A stretch of 40,542 bases of DNA from Acidobacteriota bacterium (lineage in GTDB: Bacteria > Acidobacteriota > Terriglobia > Bryobacterales > Bryobacteraceae), in assembly GCA_016178945.1 (NCBI GenBank), contig JACOSH010000537.1:1-40542 (forward strand), in the 5' to 3' direction. The notes below the pieces were generated by a model. The model was not told where the DNA came from. It saw only the letters and a list, made by a program, of their open reading frames with translations, and ran no database searches. Numbering within the stretch: position 1 is the stretch's first letter; each line of letters opens with the position of its first letter. Both the position numbers and the translations under genes were made by a program. Shown piece by piece: positions 28,281-37,658 of this stretch.

Positions 28281-29428
28281 ACCAGGTCCGCGTCACTCGT
28301 AAGGGCGCCGATCGGGTGGCTTCGGGCCACCCCTGGATTTTCGCAAGCGACGTCACCGACCGCGGCCAGGCAGCTCCGGGCGATGCGGTGAAGGTGGTGG
28401 ATCCCAAGGGCCGCGTGCTGGGCACGGCTCACTATAGCTCGATCTCGCAGATCTGCCTGCGCCTGCTCTCGCCGCGCGTCGAGGAGATCGACGCGGCCTG
28501 GTTCCAGGCGCGAATCGCCGCCGCCGAAGACCACCGGCGCCGGGTGGTCCACGATACCGACGCCTACCGGCTGGTTCACGCGGAGGCCGACGGGCTGCCC
28601 GGTCTGATCATCGACCGCTACGCGGACTACTTCGCGGTCCAGACGCTCAGTCAAGGGATGGATCGCGCCAAGGAGTGGATCCTGGCGGCGCTGCCGCCGT
28701 CGCGCGGCGTGGTCTTCCGCAACGACGCTCCGGTGCGCGCCAAGGAAGCGCTGGCTCTGGAAACCGTGGCCGCCTCGGGGGAAATCCCCGAGACGGTGGA
28801 GGTGGGAATGAACGGCCTGCGCCTGCACGCCGACCTGCTGCGCGGCCAGAAGACCGGCATCTTCCTCGACCAACGCGAGAATTATCTGGCCGCCGCCCGC
28901 TACGCTCAGGGCGCCGCGCTCGACGCCTTCACCTCGACCGGAGGATTCGCCCTGCACCTGGCCGCGCGCTGTGAGCACGTGGAGGCGGTGGACTCCTCGG
29001 CCGCCGCGCTGGAGACGGCGCGCCGGAATGCGGCCGTCAACGGCATCGCCGGCGCCGATTTCCGCGAAGCCGACGTCTTCGACCTGCTGGCCGGCTACGT
29101 CTCCGCCCGGCGCCAGTTCTCCACCATCGTGCTGGATCCCCCGGCCTTCGCCAAATCGCGCGGCGCGCTGGACGGCGCCGCCCGCGGCTACAAGGAGATC
29201 AACCTCCGGGCGCTGCGCCTGCTCTCGTCCGGCGGGGTGCTGATCACCTGCTCCTGCTCGCATCACATGAGCGAAGCCAGGCTGCTCGAGATCGTGGCCG
29301 AAGCCTCACTCGACGCCGGGCGCACTCTGCGCGTGCTGGAGCGCCGCACGCAGGCCCAGGATCATCCCATCCTGTTGACGGTTCCAGAGACGCACTACCT
29401 GAAGTGTCTGATCCTGCAGGTGGTGTAG
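28277..29428 (+). CDS. Class I rRNA methyltransferase, PUA plus SAM domain, RlmI-like
   Basis: TTG start overlapping the htpX stop; 'GHPWIFASDV', 'GLPGLIIDRYADYFAVQTLSQGMD', 'GQKTGIFLDQRENY', 'LDAFTSTGGFALHLA', 'VLDPPAFAKSRGALDGAARGYKEIN'. Confidence 0.92.
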   Translation: MNQVRVTRKGADRVASGHPWIFASDVTDRGQAAPGDAVKVVDPKGRVLGTAHYSSISQICLRLLSPRVEEIDAAWFQARIAAAEDHRRRVVHDTDAYRLVHAEADGLPGLIIDRYADYFAVQTLSQGMDRAKEWILAALPPSRGVVFRNDAPVRAKEALALETVAASGEIPETVEVGMNGLRLHADLLRGQKTGIFLDQRENYLAAARYAQGAALDAFTSTGGFALHLAARCEHVEAVDSSAAALETARRNAAVNGIAGADFREADVFDLLAGYVSARRQFSTIVLDPPAFAKSRGALDGAARGYKEINLRALRLLSSGGVLITCSCSHHMSEARLLEIVAEASLDAGRTLRVLERRTQAQDHPILLTVPETHYLKCLILQVV

Positions 29429-29430
29429 GC

Positions 29431-30621
29431 TCAGCGCCGGATGCGGCGCATGCCCTCGCCCCAGGCCAGACCCAGGCGCACCGAGAGCACCGCCGCCACC
29501 GCGGCCAGGGCCATGCGGGTCCAGAACTCGGCCGGCGTCTTCTCGATGGCGGTGAACACGCCGAGCGTCACGTCGTTTCTGGCGGGCACGAAGTAGGGCA
29601 GGTAGTGCGCCCCGAAAACCCAGTTGCGCGCGGCCGGCGATTGCAGGAAAGAAGCGAACGGCCATTGCACGGCCAGGAAGGTCCCGAGGAATAGCGCGCC
29701 GCCCGCCAACGCCAGCTTCCAACGGTTCCACGGTTCGGCGCGCCGCCGGAGCAGGTCGAGGGCCAGGGCCGGGGCGAGCAGCAGCATGGGGAATCCGCCC
29801 ACCGGGATGAAGTGCGTGACCTGGCGGTAGACCGGGCCCAGCTTCGGCTCGGCGGGGAACAGCGGCAGAATCCACAGGAAGCCCAGCCCCAGGACCGTCA
29901 GGATGGCGGCCACGATGGTCGTGCCCCAGCGATGCCGCGACGCGCGGGCCACTGCCGTCAGCCCCAGCGGCGCGGTGAGCGAGACCACCAGGTAATAGCG
30001 CGCGCTGTGCATCTGGTTGCGGCTCAGGTATTCGAGGAAGACCCCGACCATGTCCCGCGCCATGAGCGCGCCGACATACAGGAAAACCCATTCCAGCCGG
30101 GCGCGCAACGCGCCCGAGGCGCGGTTCATGGCGCCCAGCGCCAGCAGCAGCGCGCCGAATTTGATCGCCACGATGCCGAAGATCAGGATGGAGTGGGGCG
30201 GGCTGAGGATCTTGACGTCCAGCCCGTAGGCGTTGTGCCACCAGTCGTCGAACGGCGCGGAAGCCAGCATCGCCACCGCGCCCCAGGTGGCGAGGAAGGC
30301 GCCCAGCGGTCCGCGGAATCCCCACATCCGCACCGACGCCGCGCGCAGGCGGCCGCTGCCGAAGGTGGTGTCGAGGATCAGGTATGCCGAGCCGAAGCCG
30401 GCCAGCAGGCCGCACAAGTAAATCGCCATGTGGGCGGGCGTCCAGAAGGTGTCGCGCCCGATGCTGGCGTGCCAGGAGATATCCCAGGTGCCCCCGATGG
30501 TCGCCGAGGTGGCCGCCAGCGCGAAATTCCAGATGTACCAGGGGACCCGTACCGCCTTCTCGGATGCGATATCCTGACTACTCGCCGCCAGGTGTCCTGG
30601 CAGCGAAACGGAGTGAGCCAC
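29431..30621 (-). CDS. Polytopic integral membrane protein, function unknown
   Basis: 396-aa ORF with about ten hydrophobic segments; no family recognised. Confidence 0.8.
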   Translation of the reverse strand: MAHSVSLPGHLAASSQDIASEKAVRVPWYIWNFALAATSATIGGTWDISWHASIGRDTFWTPAHMAIYLCGLLAGFGSAYLILDTTFGSGRLRAASVRMWGFRGPLGAFLATWGAVAMLASAPFDDWWHNAYGLDVKILSPPHSILIFGIVAIKFGALLLALGAMNRASGALRARLEWVFLYVGALMARDMVGVFLEYLSRNQMHSARYYLVVSLTAPLGLTAVARASRHRWGTTIVAAILTVLGLGFLWILPLFPAEPKLGPVYRQVTHFIPVGGFPMLLLAPALALDLLRRRAEPWNRWKLALAGGALFLGTFLAVQWPFASFLQSPAARNWVFGAHYLPYFVPARNDVTLGVFTAIEKTPAEFWTRMALAAVAAVLSVRLGLAWGEGMRRIRR

Positions 30622-30655
30622 GGCGAACCTCCTCTCCGATTATAAGGGAGACGAC

Positions 30656-31885
30656 ATGAAACGACGCGAATTCTTCCATAGCGCGACCGGGCTGGGAGCG
30701 GCGCCCTTCCTGCAAGCGGTCCAGGTGGGTTCGAGGCCCGCGCTGAAGATCACCGATATCAAGACCTTTCTGGCGGGAGCCGGCGGGCGCAACCTGGTGT
30801 TCGTCAAGGTGGAGACCGATCAGGGCATTCACGGGATCGGCGAGGCCTACTCGTGCGGTCCGGACGAAGCCACGGTCAAGGTGATCGAAGACTTCAAGAC
30901 CTGGCTGGTGGGCCAGGACCCGCGCAACATCGAGCATCTGTGGGCGATGATGTACAACTTCACGCGCTTCCCCGGGGGGCTGGTGGTGAACGCGGCGATC
31001 AGCGGCATCGAGCACGCCTTGTGGGACATCTCGGGCAAGGCGGCCGGACTGCCGGTCTACATGCTGCTGGGCGGCAAGTGCCGGGAGAAGGTGCGGGTCT
31101 ACCAGTCGATCGGCGGCAGCACGCCGCAGCAGGCGGACGAGAGCGCCCGGCGCCTGATCGGCAAGTACGGCTACACGGCGGTGAAGATGTCGCCGCATCC
31201 GCCCAAGGACAACGCCAGCCCCTACAACCTGGTGACGCGCGCGGCGGGCGATCGCGTGCGGGCGGTGCGCGAGGCGGTCGGCCCGGATGTGGATATCGGC
31301 GTGGACATCCACGCCCGCTTCTTCGAAGTGAACCGGGCTATCCGTGTGGCCAAGGCCATCGAGCCGTACAATCCGATGTGGCTGGAAGAGGCGATCCGCT
31401 GCGAGAACGAGGACGTGATGGCCAAGCTGGCCGATCACGTCAACATCCCGCTGGCCAGCGGCGAATGCAACTACACGCGCTTCGAGTTCCAGAAGATCAT
31501 GGCCACCCAGGCGCTGGACATTGTGCAGCCGGATGTGTGCCTGTGCGGCGGCCTGCTGGAGATGAAGAAGATCGCGGCCATGGCCCAGGCGCAATACGTG
31601 GTGGTGGCGCCGCACAATCCGATGGGCCCGGTGGCGACCACGGTCAACGTGCACTTCGCGCTGTCGACGCCCAACTTCTTCATCCTCGAGTACCATCCCG
31701 ACGACGAGAGCCCGCGCAAGGATTTCCTGAAGGAGCCGCTCATGGTGAAGGACGGCTACATCCCGGCCCCCACCAAGCCGGGTCTGGGCATCGAACTGAA
31801 CGAAGAGGCGCTGCCGAAGTATCCGCCCCGGCGCTGGCATCGGGGATTCGACTACCGGGCGGACGGGAGCGTCGCGTATATTTGA
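30656..31885 (+). CDS. Mandelate racemase/muconate lactonizing-type enolase, DgoD-like, Tat-type leader
   Basis: MKRREFFHSATGLGAAPFLQ leader; 'WLEEAIRCENEDVMAKLADHVNIPLASGE', 'DIVQPDVCLCGGLLEMKKIAAMAQAQYVVVAPHNPMGPVAT'. Confidence 0.92.
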   Translation: MKRREFFHSATGLGAAPFLQAVQVGSRPALKITDIKTFLAGAGGRNLVFVKVETDQGIHGIGEAYSCGPDEATVKVIEDFKTWLVGQDPRNIEHLWAMMYNFTRFPGGLVVNAAISGIEHALWDISGKAAGLPVYMLLGGKCREKVRVYQSIGGSTPQQADESARRLIGKYGYTAVKMSPHPPKDNASPYNLVTRAAGDRVRAVREAVGPDVDIGVDIHARFFEVNRAIRVAKAIEPYNPMWLEEAIRCENEDVMAKLADHVNIPLASGECNYTRFEFQKIMATQALDIVQPDVCLCGGLLEMKKIAAMAQAQYVVVAPHNPMGPVATTVNVHFALSTPNFFILEYHPDDESPRKDFLKEPLMVKDGYIPAPTKPGLGIELNEEALPKYPPRRWHRGFDYRADGSVAYI

Positions 31886-31982
31886 AGTGGGGATCATCGA
31901 AGGGGCCAAAGGCAACGGCAGGGTCGCGCGTACTTGAGCTTGTACCCGATTTGGGAACGCGCTACGATAGGGTTTGCGGGTC

Positions 31983-32306
31983 ATGGCCAGGAGCACGCTC
32001 ACCCGGTTCGTCGGTAGGCTGGGCGGGTATAAGGCACAGGCCGCAGTCGCGGCTGCTCTGGATGCATGGTTTCACGAAACAAAGCGTGCGGTGTGGCGGA
32101 GTTCAGCCGATGTGAAGAGACACTATTCGACGGCGAGCATTCTCGATGCGGAGCGGGTAGTATTCAACATCAAAGGCAACGACTATCGACTGGTGACGGC
32201 GATCGACTACCGTCGTCAGGTTGTGTACGTGAAATGGATCGGGTCGCACGCCGCCTACGACGCGATTGACGCGAGGGCAGTGAGGTATGAAGGTAAAGCC
32301 AATTAG
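31983..32306 (+). CDS. higB: HigB-type mRNA interferase toxin
   Basis: 'ETKRAVWRSSADVKRHYSTASILDAERVVFNIKGNDYRLVTAIDYRRQVVYVKWIGSHAAYDAIDA'. Confidence 0.92.
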   Translation: MARSTLTRFVGRLGGYKAQAAVAAALDAWFHETKRAVWRSSADVKRHYSTASILDAERVVFNIKGNDYRLVTAIDYRRQVVYVKWIGSHAAYDAIDARAVRYEGKAN

Positions 32307-32670
32307 GACCGGAGCGGACCATGAGGCGGCGCTGCTCGAAATCCAGCGTCTATGGCGAGCGAAGGAAGGAACAACTGAGGGCGACCGGCTGGACGTGCTG
32401 CTCACGTTGGTGGACGCGTATGAAGACGCTCACTTCCCCATCGATCTGCCCGACCCCATCCAGGCCATCAAGTTCCGTTTGGAGCAACAGGGGCTCGACT
32501 ACAAGGCTCTCATCGGGGTAATCGGCACGCGGACCCGGGTCTACGAGGTCATGCGGGGAGACCGCCCGCTGACTCTCCGCATGATCCGCCGGCTGCACGA
32601 GCGATTCGAGATCCCGGCCGAAGTCCTTATCCGGCCGACCGGCAAACGCAGCCGCGGCAAGGCCGCCTGA
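32287..32670 (+). CDS. higA: HigA-type antitoxin with HTH
   Basis: 'MKVKPIRTGADHEAALLEIQRLWRAKEGTTEGDRLDVLLTLVDAYEDAHFPIDLPDPIQAIKFRLEQQGLDYKALIGVIG'; overlaps higB by 20 bp. Confidence 0.93.
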   Translation: MKVKPIRTGADHEAALLEIQRLWRAKEGTTEGDRLDVLLTLVDAYEDAHFPIDLPDPIQAIKFRLEQQGLDYKALIGVIGTRTRVYEVMRGDRPLTLRMIRRLHERFEIPAEVLIRPTGKRSRGKAA

Positions 32671-32685
32671 TCTTCGCAGCCGGAC

Positions 32686-32915
32686 CTACACGTCCCGCGA
32701 ACTGAGCACGGTGCGGGTGCATTGTCCGTCGCTCGAAATGAGTCGCCAAACCTCGTATAGCTCCGAGGCGTAGTCGACACCCACCGGACCAGGAAGAGTG
32801 CGTCGGGACGCCGGAGGTACTCGACCAGCCTGTCATGGTAGTGCTCGACGATATCGGGTGGCGGGCAGAAGAGCGGTAGGTGCTCCTCCACCCACTCCGC
32901 AAGTATCCGCCGAAA
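32686..32915 (-). pseudogene. Frameshifted remnant of a small uncharacterised protein
   Basis: FRRILAEWVEEHLPLFCPPPDIVEHYHDRLVEYLRRPDALFLVR in one frame continues as GVDYASELYEVWRLISSDGQCTRTVLSSRDV* in another, switching near 32775. Confidence 0.5.
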
Positions 32916-33085
32916 CGGCGATCAAAACTTCGGAAACGGTCGCCTGCAAATGCGCCGGAAATCGAGCACGCGGCACTCCTCACTTGCATTGTAGTCCCTG
33001 TAGTGGTTCTTCCCAAGCTCTCCGTCGACAGCTCGCGATCACAGTTCGATCGCCTTGAGCGCGCCAGCTTGGGCAGGCCGGCGCC

Positions 33086-33443
33086 GCCTACCCCAGACAA
33101 AAAACTTTGCCGTCCTGCGAGCCGATGACGAGTTTGCCCGCGCCGATGGCGGGCGAGGCGGAGAGCGGTGCGCCGGCCTCGAACTCCCAGAGTTTGGCGC
33201 CGGTGGCCAATCGAGGACCTACAAGCGGCCGTCGTTGGAGCCGATGTAGACGCGGCCTTCGGAGATGGCCGGGGAGGAGTCGACGCGGGCGCGGGTTGGA
33301 AAGCTCCAGACGGGCTTGCCGGTCGAGGCGTTGAGGCAGTGGACCAGCTTGTCGCGGCCGCCCAGCACCACTTTGCCGGCGGCGACGGCGGCCGATGAAT
33401 AGAAGGGGAACTTGCGCTCGGGATGCTCGTAGCGCCAGATCAC
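33086..33443 (-). pseudogene. Duplicated 3' fragment of the PQQ-propeller gene (copy A) with a 1-nt deletion
   Basis: Nearly identical to 36574-36932; GGCCAATCGAGG versus GGCCAGATCGAG breaks the frame near 33209. Confidence 0.9.
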
Positions 33444-33565
33444 TCACGCCGCTCACACTGCCGGTGGTCACGGCCATCGCCGTCGACCCCACCAATCCGT
33501 TAAACGTCTATACCAACACCAGGCCGAACGCTGGCGACGCGTTCGTCGCCAGGATACTGGAGTAG
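33443..33565 (+). pseudogene. Fragment of an SBBP-type beta-propeller protein
   Basis: LTPLTLPVVTAIAVDPTNPLNVYTNTRPNAGDAFVARILE* with no start codon, abutting the PQQ fragment exactly where its similarity ends. Confidence 0.5.
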
Positions 33566-33908
33566 AACCGCCGCGCGCGCGCCAGCTCCGGTGACGCCAG
33601 CCCCAGCAGCTAGCGCGCCAGCGTCTCCTGGCCCGCCCGCAGTGTGCGCCGAGGCAGAGCAGATCGAACAGCGAGCCCTTGCCGGACAGATCCAGGCTTC
33701 CTCGCAACGCTTGCAGAGATGATTCCCGGCATGCTTCGCCTAAACCGGTTGGGAATTGAGGAGCATGCGACCTCGGCGCGGTAGCAACCCGGTTTGCGCA
33801 CGTTCTGACGCGGCAGCGTAGGCCGGCATGCATACTCGACCTTCTCTTCGATATACTGATGGCGGCCGCACAGGCAGTGAAGTCCCGGGCAATGAAAGGC
33901 GGAGAACG

Positions 33909-36542
33909 ATGAAACCTAGAGTTCTGGCCCTCGCGCTACTTTCAGCGTCGCTCCCGGCGGTGTTCGCTCAGAGCACTACCATCCGCGTCGCCATCATCCC
34001 CGACAGCCAGAGTCTGACCGTCACGCCTCAGACCGAGACCGTGCTGCGCGTCACCGTCTTCGGGTCCGACGGCAAAGTCGCGCCGGACCTCGGGGTGGTG
34101 TTTGTGGCGCCCGAATCCGGCGCTACCGGCTCCTTTCCGGAGGCCCCTTCCGACGGAGCCACGCTCTACTGGACGAAGACCGACTCCGATGGCAGCGCGT
34201 CGGCGCGCTTCCTTCCCAACGGAACGGCGGGCATCTACCTGCTGGCCGCCGCAGTGGACGGCAGCGATGCCAGCGTAACCTTTGCGGTGACCAGCTCGGC
34301 CGATGCCCCCTCCAACACGCTCTCCGGCGACGAGGCGCGAGCCGCTCTGCGAGCGCAGCTCACCCTGAAAGCCTTTGACGATGAATCGCAGCGCCTCCAC
34401 GGCCCCGTGCTTCTGCCGGCCGGCTCCACCGTCAAGGCCGCCGGGCAGAGCAGCCGGCTCTTTCCCACCACGCCCGCGACCACGGAGAGATCCTCCTGGT
34501 TGTTCTGGATCGACGACAACCCTCTGGCCCGCTTCGAGCATCCCACGCGCTTCGTCATCCTCGACGCCGCCTCGGGCAGCTCCGATTTCAACGACTTCAC
34601 CCGTATCGCCACCCTCACGCGCCAGGGCTGGTGGCCCGAGGTTATACTGCCCGGCGCGGACACGCCGGTATCTCTGCTCTCTCCGCTGCGCACTAACAGC
34701 GGTCTCACCGTTTCACGCGCCGCCCGAGCCCGCCCCGCGGCCGTCGAGCTGGCGCGCGCCCCCTTCGCCAACGTCAGCCCCGACCAGACTTGCGCCATTG
34801 TGATTTATGGCCCCTCCGATACCGCCATGTCCATCGATGCCGACGACATGAGCAAATTCTTCCACGAGAAACTGCTCATCCCCGAGACCAACATTTTCCG
34901 GGGCACGAATCTGTTCGGATTCTCCCGCCCCACCAACGGCTCCATGCTGCAGGCTTTTGTCCGCGGCGCGGTGCGTCAGGGTTGCAAGAAAGTCTACCTG
35001 TACGTCTCGGCCCACGGTTCGCTTGGAGCCAACGGCAACTCTTGAACCGGCGATTCAGGGTCCTCGGTCGAGGACTGCCAAAGCGGTTACATCTGTTTGG
35101 ATAATGAGAACAACAACGATGGTTCCACGGAGTTCGACTATCTTTCTTATCAGGAGCTCGGCCAGTTCCTCCAGCCCCTGAAGGACCAGGCCGAGGTCTG
35201 CATCATCCTCGACGTCTGCTTTTCGGGCGGGGCCATCGCCCACATGCAGAATATCAACCTGACCGGCGCCATCGTCACCGGCGCCGATACGAGCGGCTAT
35301 ACAGTCGAGCTGAATCTGCCGCTCATCGGCGGCGGCTACTTCACCAGCGCTCTCATCAGTTGCTGGAAGGACCTCCTGGGCCAGCGTCCCGGCCAGCCGG
35401 CCGGTTTGGACGAGGTGACCCGCTGGGTCACCGCGAACGGGGGCGCGAGCGCCAATAACGGGCATCCTCAATTCGCAACCATCGATGCCAAGGGCGGCGT
35501 ATTTCCGCTGAATACCGCGATTATTGAAAAGGTCGACGACCCCAAGAGTAACCCGGTGACTGTGAGGATCGACCGGCCGGCCGGGGCCAACGGCGGGCTG
35601 GTCGTCAAGCTGACGATCTCCGATCCCACGGTGGCGAATTTCGGCGGGGAAACAACCGTTGTCAAGGCGCTCCCGGCCGGAGTGAATTCCACCACCATCC
35701 AGATCACCGGTCTGCGCGACGGCGTCACCACGTACACGGCTGAGACCCAGGACAGCAACAACAAGCCGTATAAGGGTCTGGGAACCGTGCGCGTGGGCGA
35801 CGGCTACTTCGTGCAGCCCAACCCGATCCGGATCAAGGCCGGCGACAAAGTTTCCGCGACCCTGTTCCGGATGTTCGGCGTCGCCAACGTGACCGGTCCG
35901 GTAAAGTGCACGTTCATTCCCAAGGACCCCACTCAGACCGGAATCGCCGGGGTTACACCCGATGTCACCTTCAACACCGGCGAAACCCAGAAGACTTTCA
36001 CAGTGGAGGGACTACGTCCCGGAACCGTGATCATCAAGGTGACCGACAACCTCGCGTTTCCGCTGGGCACCACGTTCCAGGTGATCGTGGAAGGAACTCC
36101 GCAGACCGGGTGCCTGTTCCAGGGCACGGCGGATTCCACCTTCGTGGTGAGCTTCGATCCGCCTCCGATGCATGATCCGTTCATCGGAATCCGCCGCGCG
36201 GTGCTCCAGTACAACTCTACCGCCCAGGGCGCGGTCACCATCTCCAGCGATCAGCCCCAGGTGGTGCGCGCCACCGGAACGCTGAACCAGACCACCTGCG
36301 TGTTCAATGCGTCGGGAACGGGAACCGTCGCGGGCTTCCAAAACGTCTCGTGCCAATACCGGAACGTCAAGGTGGATCGCGCCACCAACAGAATCCAAGG
36401 CGATTACGCGCTGGGCGTCAGTCGCGAGCTGCCCAGCGGCCACGAGATCGTCTACAGCTTTACGGGAACGTTCCGCGCCGGCACTACCGCCTCGGCGCCC
36501 GCACGGCCGCTTGCCGGACCAAGCCTGCCAGCGCCGCGATGA
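33909..36542 (+). pseudogene. Secreted caspase-like (clan CD) cysteine peptidase with Ig-like regions, one in-frame stop (TGA at 35043-35045)
   Basis: Signal peptide MKPRVLALALLSASLPAVFAQ; catalytic-His-like 'KKVYLYVSAHGSLGANGNS' before the stop; same frame after it TGDSGSSVEDCQSGYICLDNENNNDG...AEVCIILDVCFSGGAI with the catalytic-Cys-like motif; Ig-like C-terminus. Confidence 0.8.
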
Positions 36543-36573
36543 AGGCGTCGATCCCCAATCACATGCGGGCGCG

Positions 36574-36932
36574 GCCTACCCCAGACAAAATATCTTGCCG
36601 TCCTGCGAGCCGATGACGAGTTTGCCCGCGCCGATGGCGGGCGAGGCGGAGAGCGGCGCGCCGGCCTCGAACTCCCAGAGCTTGGCGCCGGTGGCCAGAT
36701 CGAGCACGTAGAGGCGACCGTCGTTGGAGCCGATGTAGACGCGGCCTTCGGAGATGGCCGGGGAGGAGTCGACGCGGGCGCGGGTTAGAAAGCTCCAGAC
36801 GGGCTTGCCGGTCGAGGCGTTGAGGCAGTGGACCAGCTTGTCGCGGCCGCCCAGCACCACTTTGCCGGCGGCGACGGCGGCCGAGGAGTAGAAGGGGAAC
36901 TTGCGCTCGGGATGCTCGTAGCGCCAGATCAC
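36574..36932. repeat. Direct duplication copy B (3' end of intact PQQ-propeller gene)
   Basis: Matches 33086-33443 in the same orientation, about 3.5 kb apart. Confidence 0.9.
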
Positions 36933-37658
36933 CTTTTTCTGCTTGAGGCTGGCGGCGGCCACGTCGTTGGCGAAGGTGCCGAAGTAGGCGACCTCGGCCA
37001 CCAGCGCGGGCGAGGCGCCGGTGTAAGCGCCGGAGGGGAATTGGAAGAGCTCTTCGCCGTCCGAGACGCGGATGCCGCGGACCACTTCATCGCATCCGGA
37101 GATATAGGCGATGCCGCCGGCCACCGCGGGCGTGCCGTGGACGTAGTTCTCGGTGCGCAGTTTCCAGAGCGCCGCGCCGTTCTTCACCGCCAGGCAGTAC
37201 AGGGTGGCGTCATAGGAGCCGATCAGGACGCGATCGCCCACCACCACGGGCGAGGACTTGATCTCGCTGCCGGTCTTGTAGGTCCACAGGGCCTTGCCGG
37301 TTTGCGCGCCGACGGCATGGAAGACCCCGTCGAGGTCCCCGATGTAGACCACGCCGCCGGCCACGGCGGGCGAGGATTCGCCGATGCCGTTCTTGGTGGC
37401 GTGATATTTCCAGCGCAGCTTCCCGGTGGCCAGATCGAGCGCGATCAGATCGCCGGCCTGCGATCCCACGTAGACTGCGCCGCCGGCAATCGCCGCCGAG
37501 GATTCGATGGACTCGCCCCCTTCCCAGGTCCACAGCAGCTTGAGGGTCTTGGGAAGCGTGGCGGTGGTGACGCCGGTCAACTGCGGGTTTCCCCGGAACT
37601 GCGGCCAGTCCTGGGCGGCGGCTGCCAGGGCGAGGAGCAGCAGGACTAGTAGGCGCAT
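36576..37658 (-). CDS. Secreted PQQ-type (BamB-like) beta-propeller protein
   Basis: MRLLVLLLLALAAAAQDWPQFRGNPQLTG...; repeated 'AGGxVYVGxxxGxLxALDxxTGKxxW' blades. Confidence 0.9.
   Translation of the reverse strand: MRLLVLLLLALAAAAQDWPQFRGNPQLTGVTTATLPKTLKLLWTWEGGESIESSAAIAGGAVYVGSQAGDLIALDLATGKLRWKYHATKNGIGESSPAVAGGVVYIGDLDGVFHAVGAQTGKALWTYKTGSEIKSSPVVVGDRVLIGSYDATLYCLAVKNGAALWKLRTENYVHGTPAVAGGIAYISGCDEVVRGIRVSDGEELFQFPSGAYTGASPALVAEVAYFGTFANDVAAASLKQKKVIWRYEHPERKFPFYSSAAVAAGKVVLGGRDKLVHCLNASTGKPVWSFLTRARVDSSPAISEGRVYIGSNDGRLYVLDLATGAKLWEFEAGAPLSASPAIGAGKLVIGSQDGKIFCLG

Noticed and set aside
31983-32670. HigBA as a novel system
   Set aside because: Both genes match the known HigB/HigA architecture and look intact; ordinary type II toxin-antitoxin.
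35043-35045. Selenocysteine TGA in the caspase-like gene
   Set aside because: The predicted catalytic Cys is a normal TGC codon further on (LDVCFSGG), no SECIS-like hairpin was recognised after the TGA, and no sel genes are in the window.
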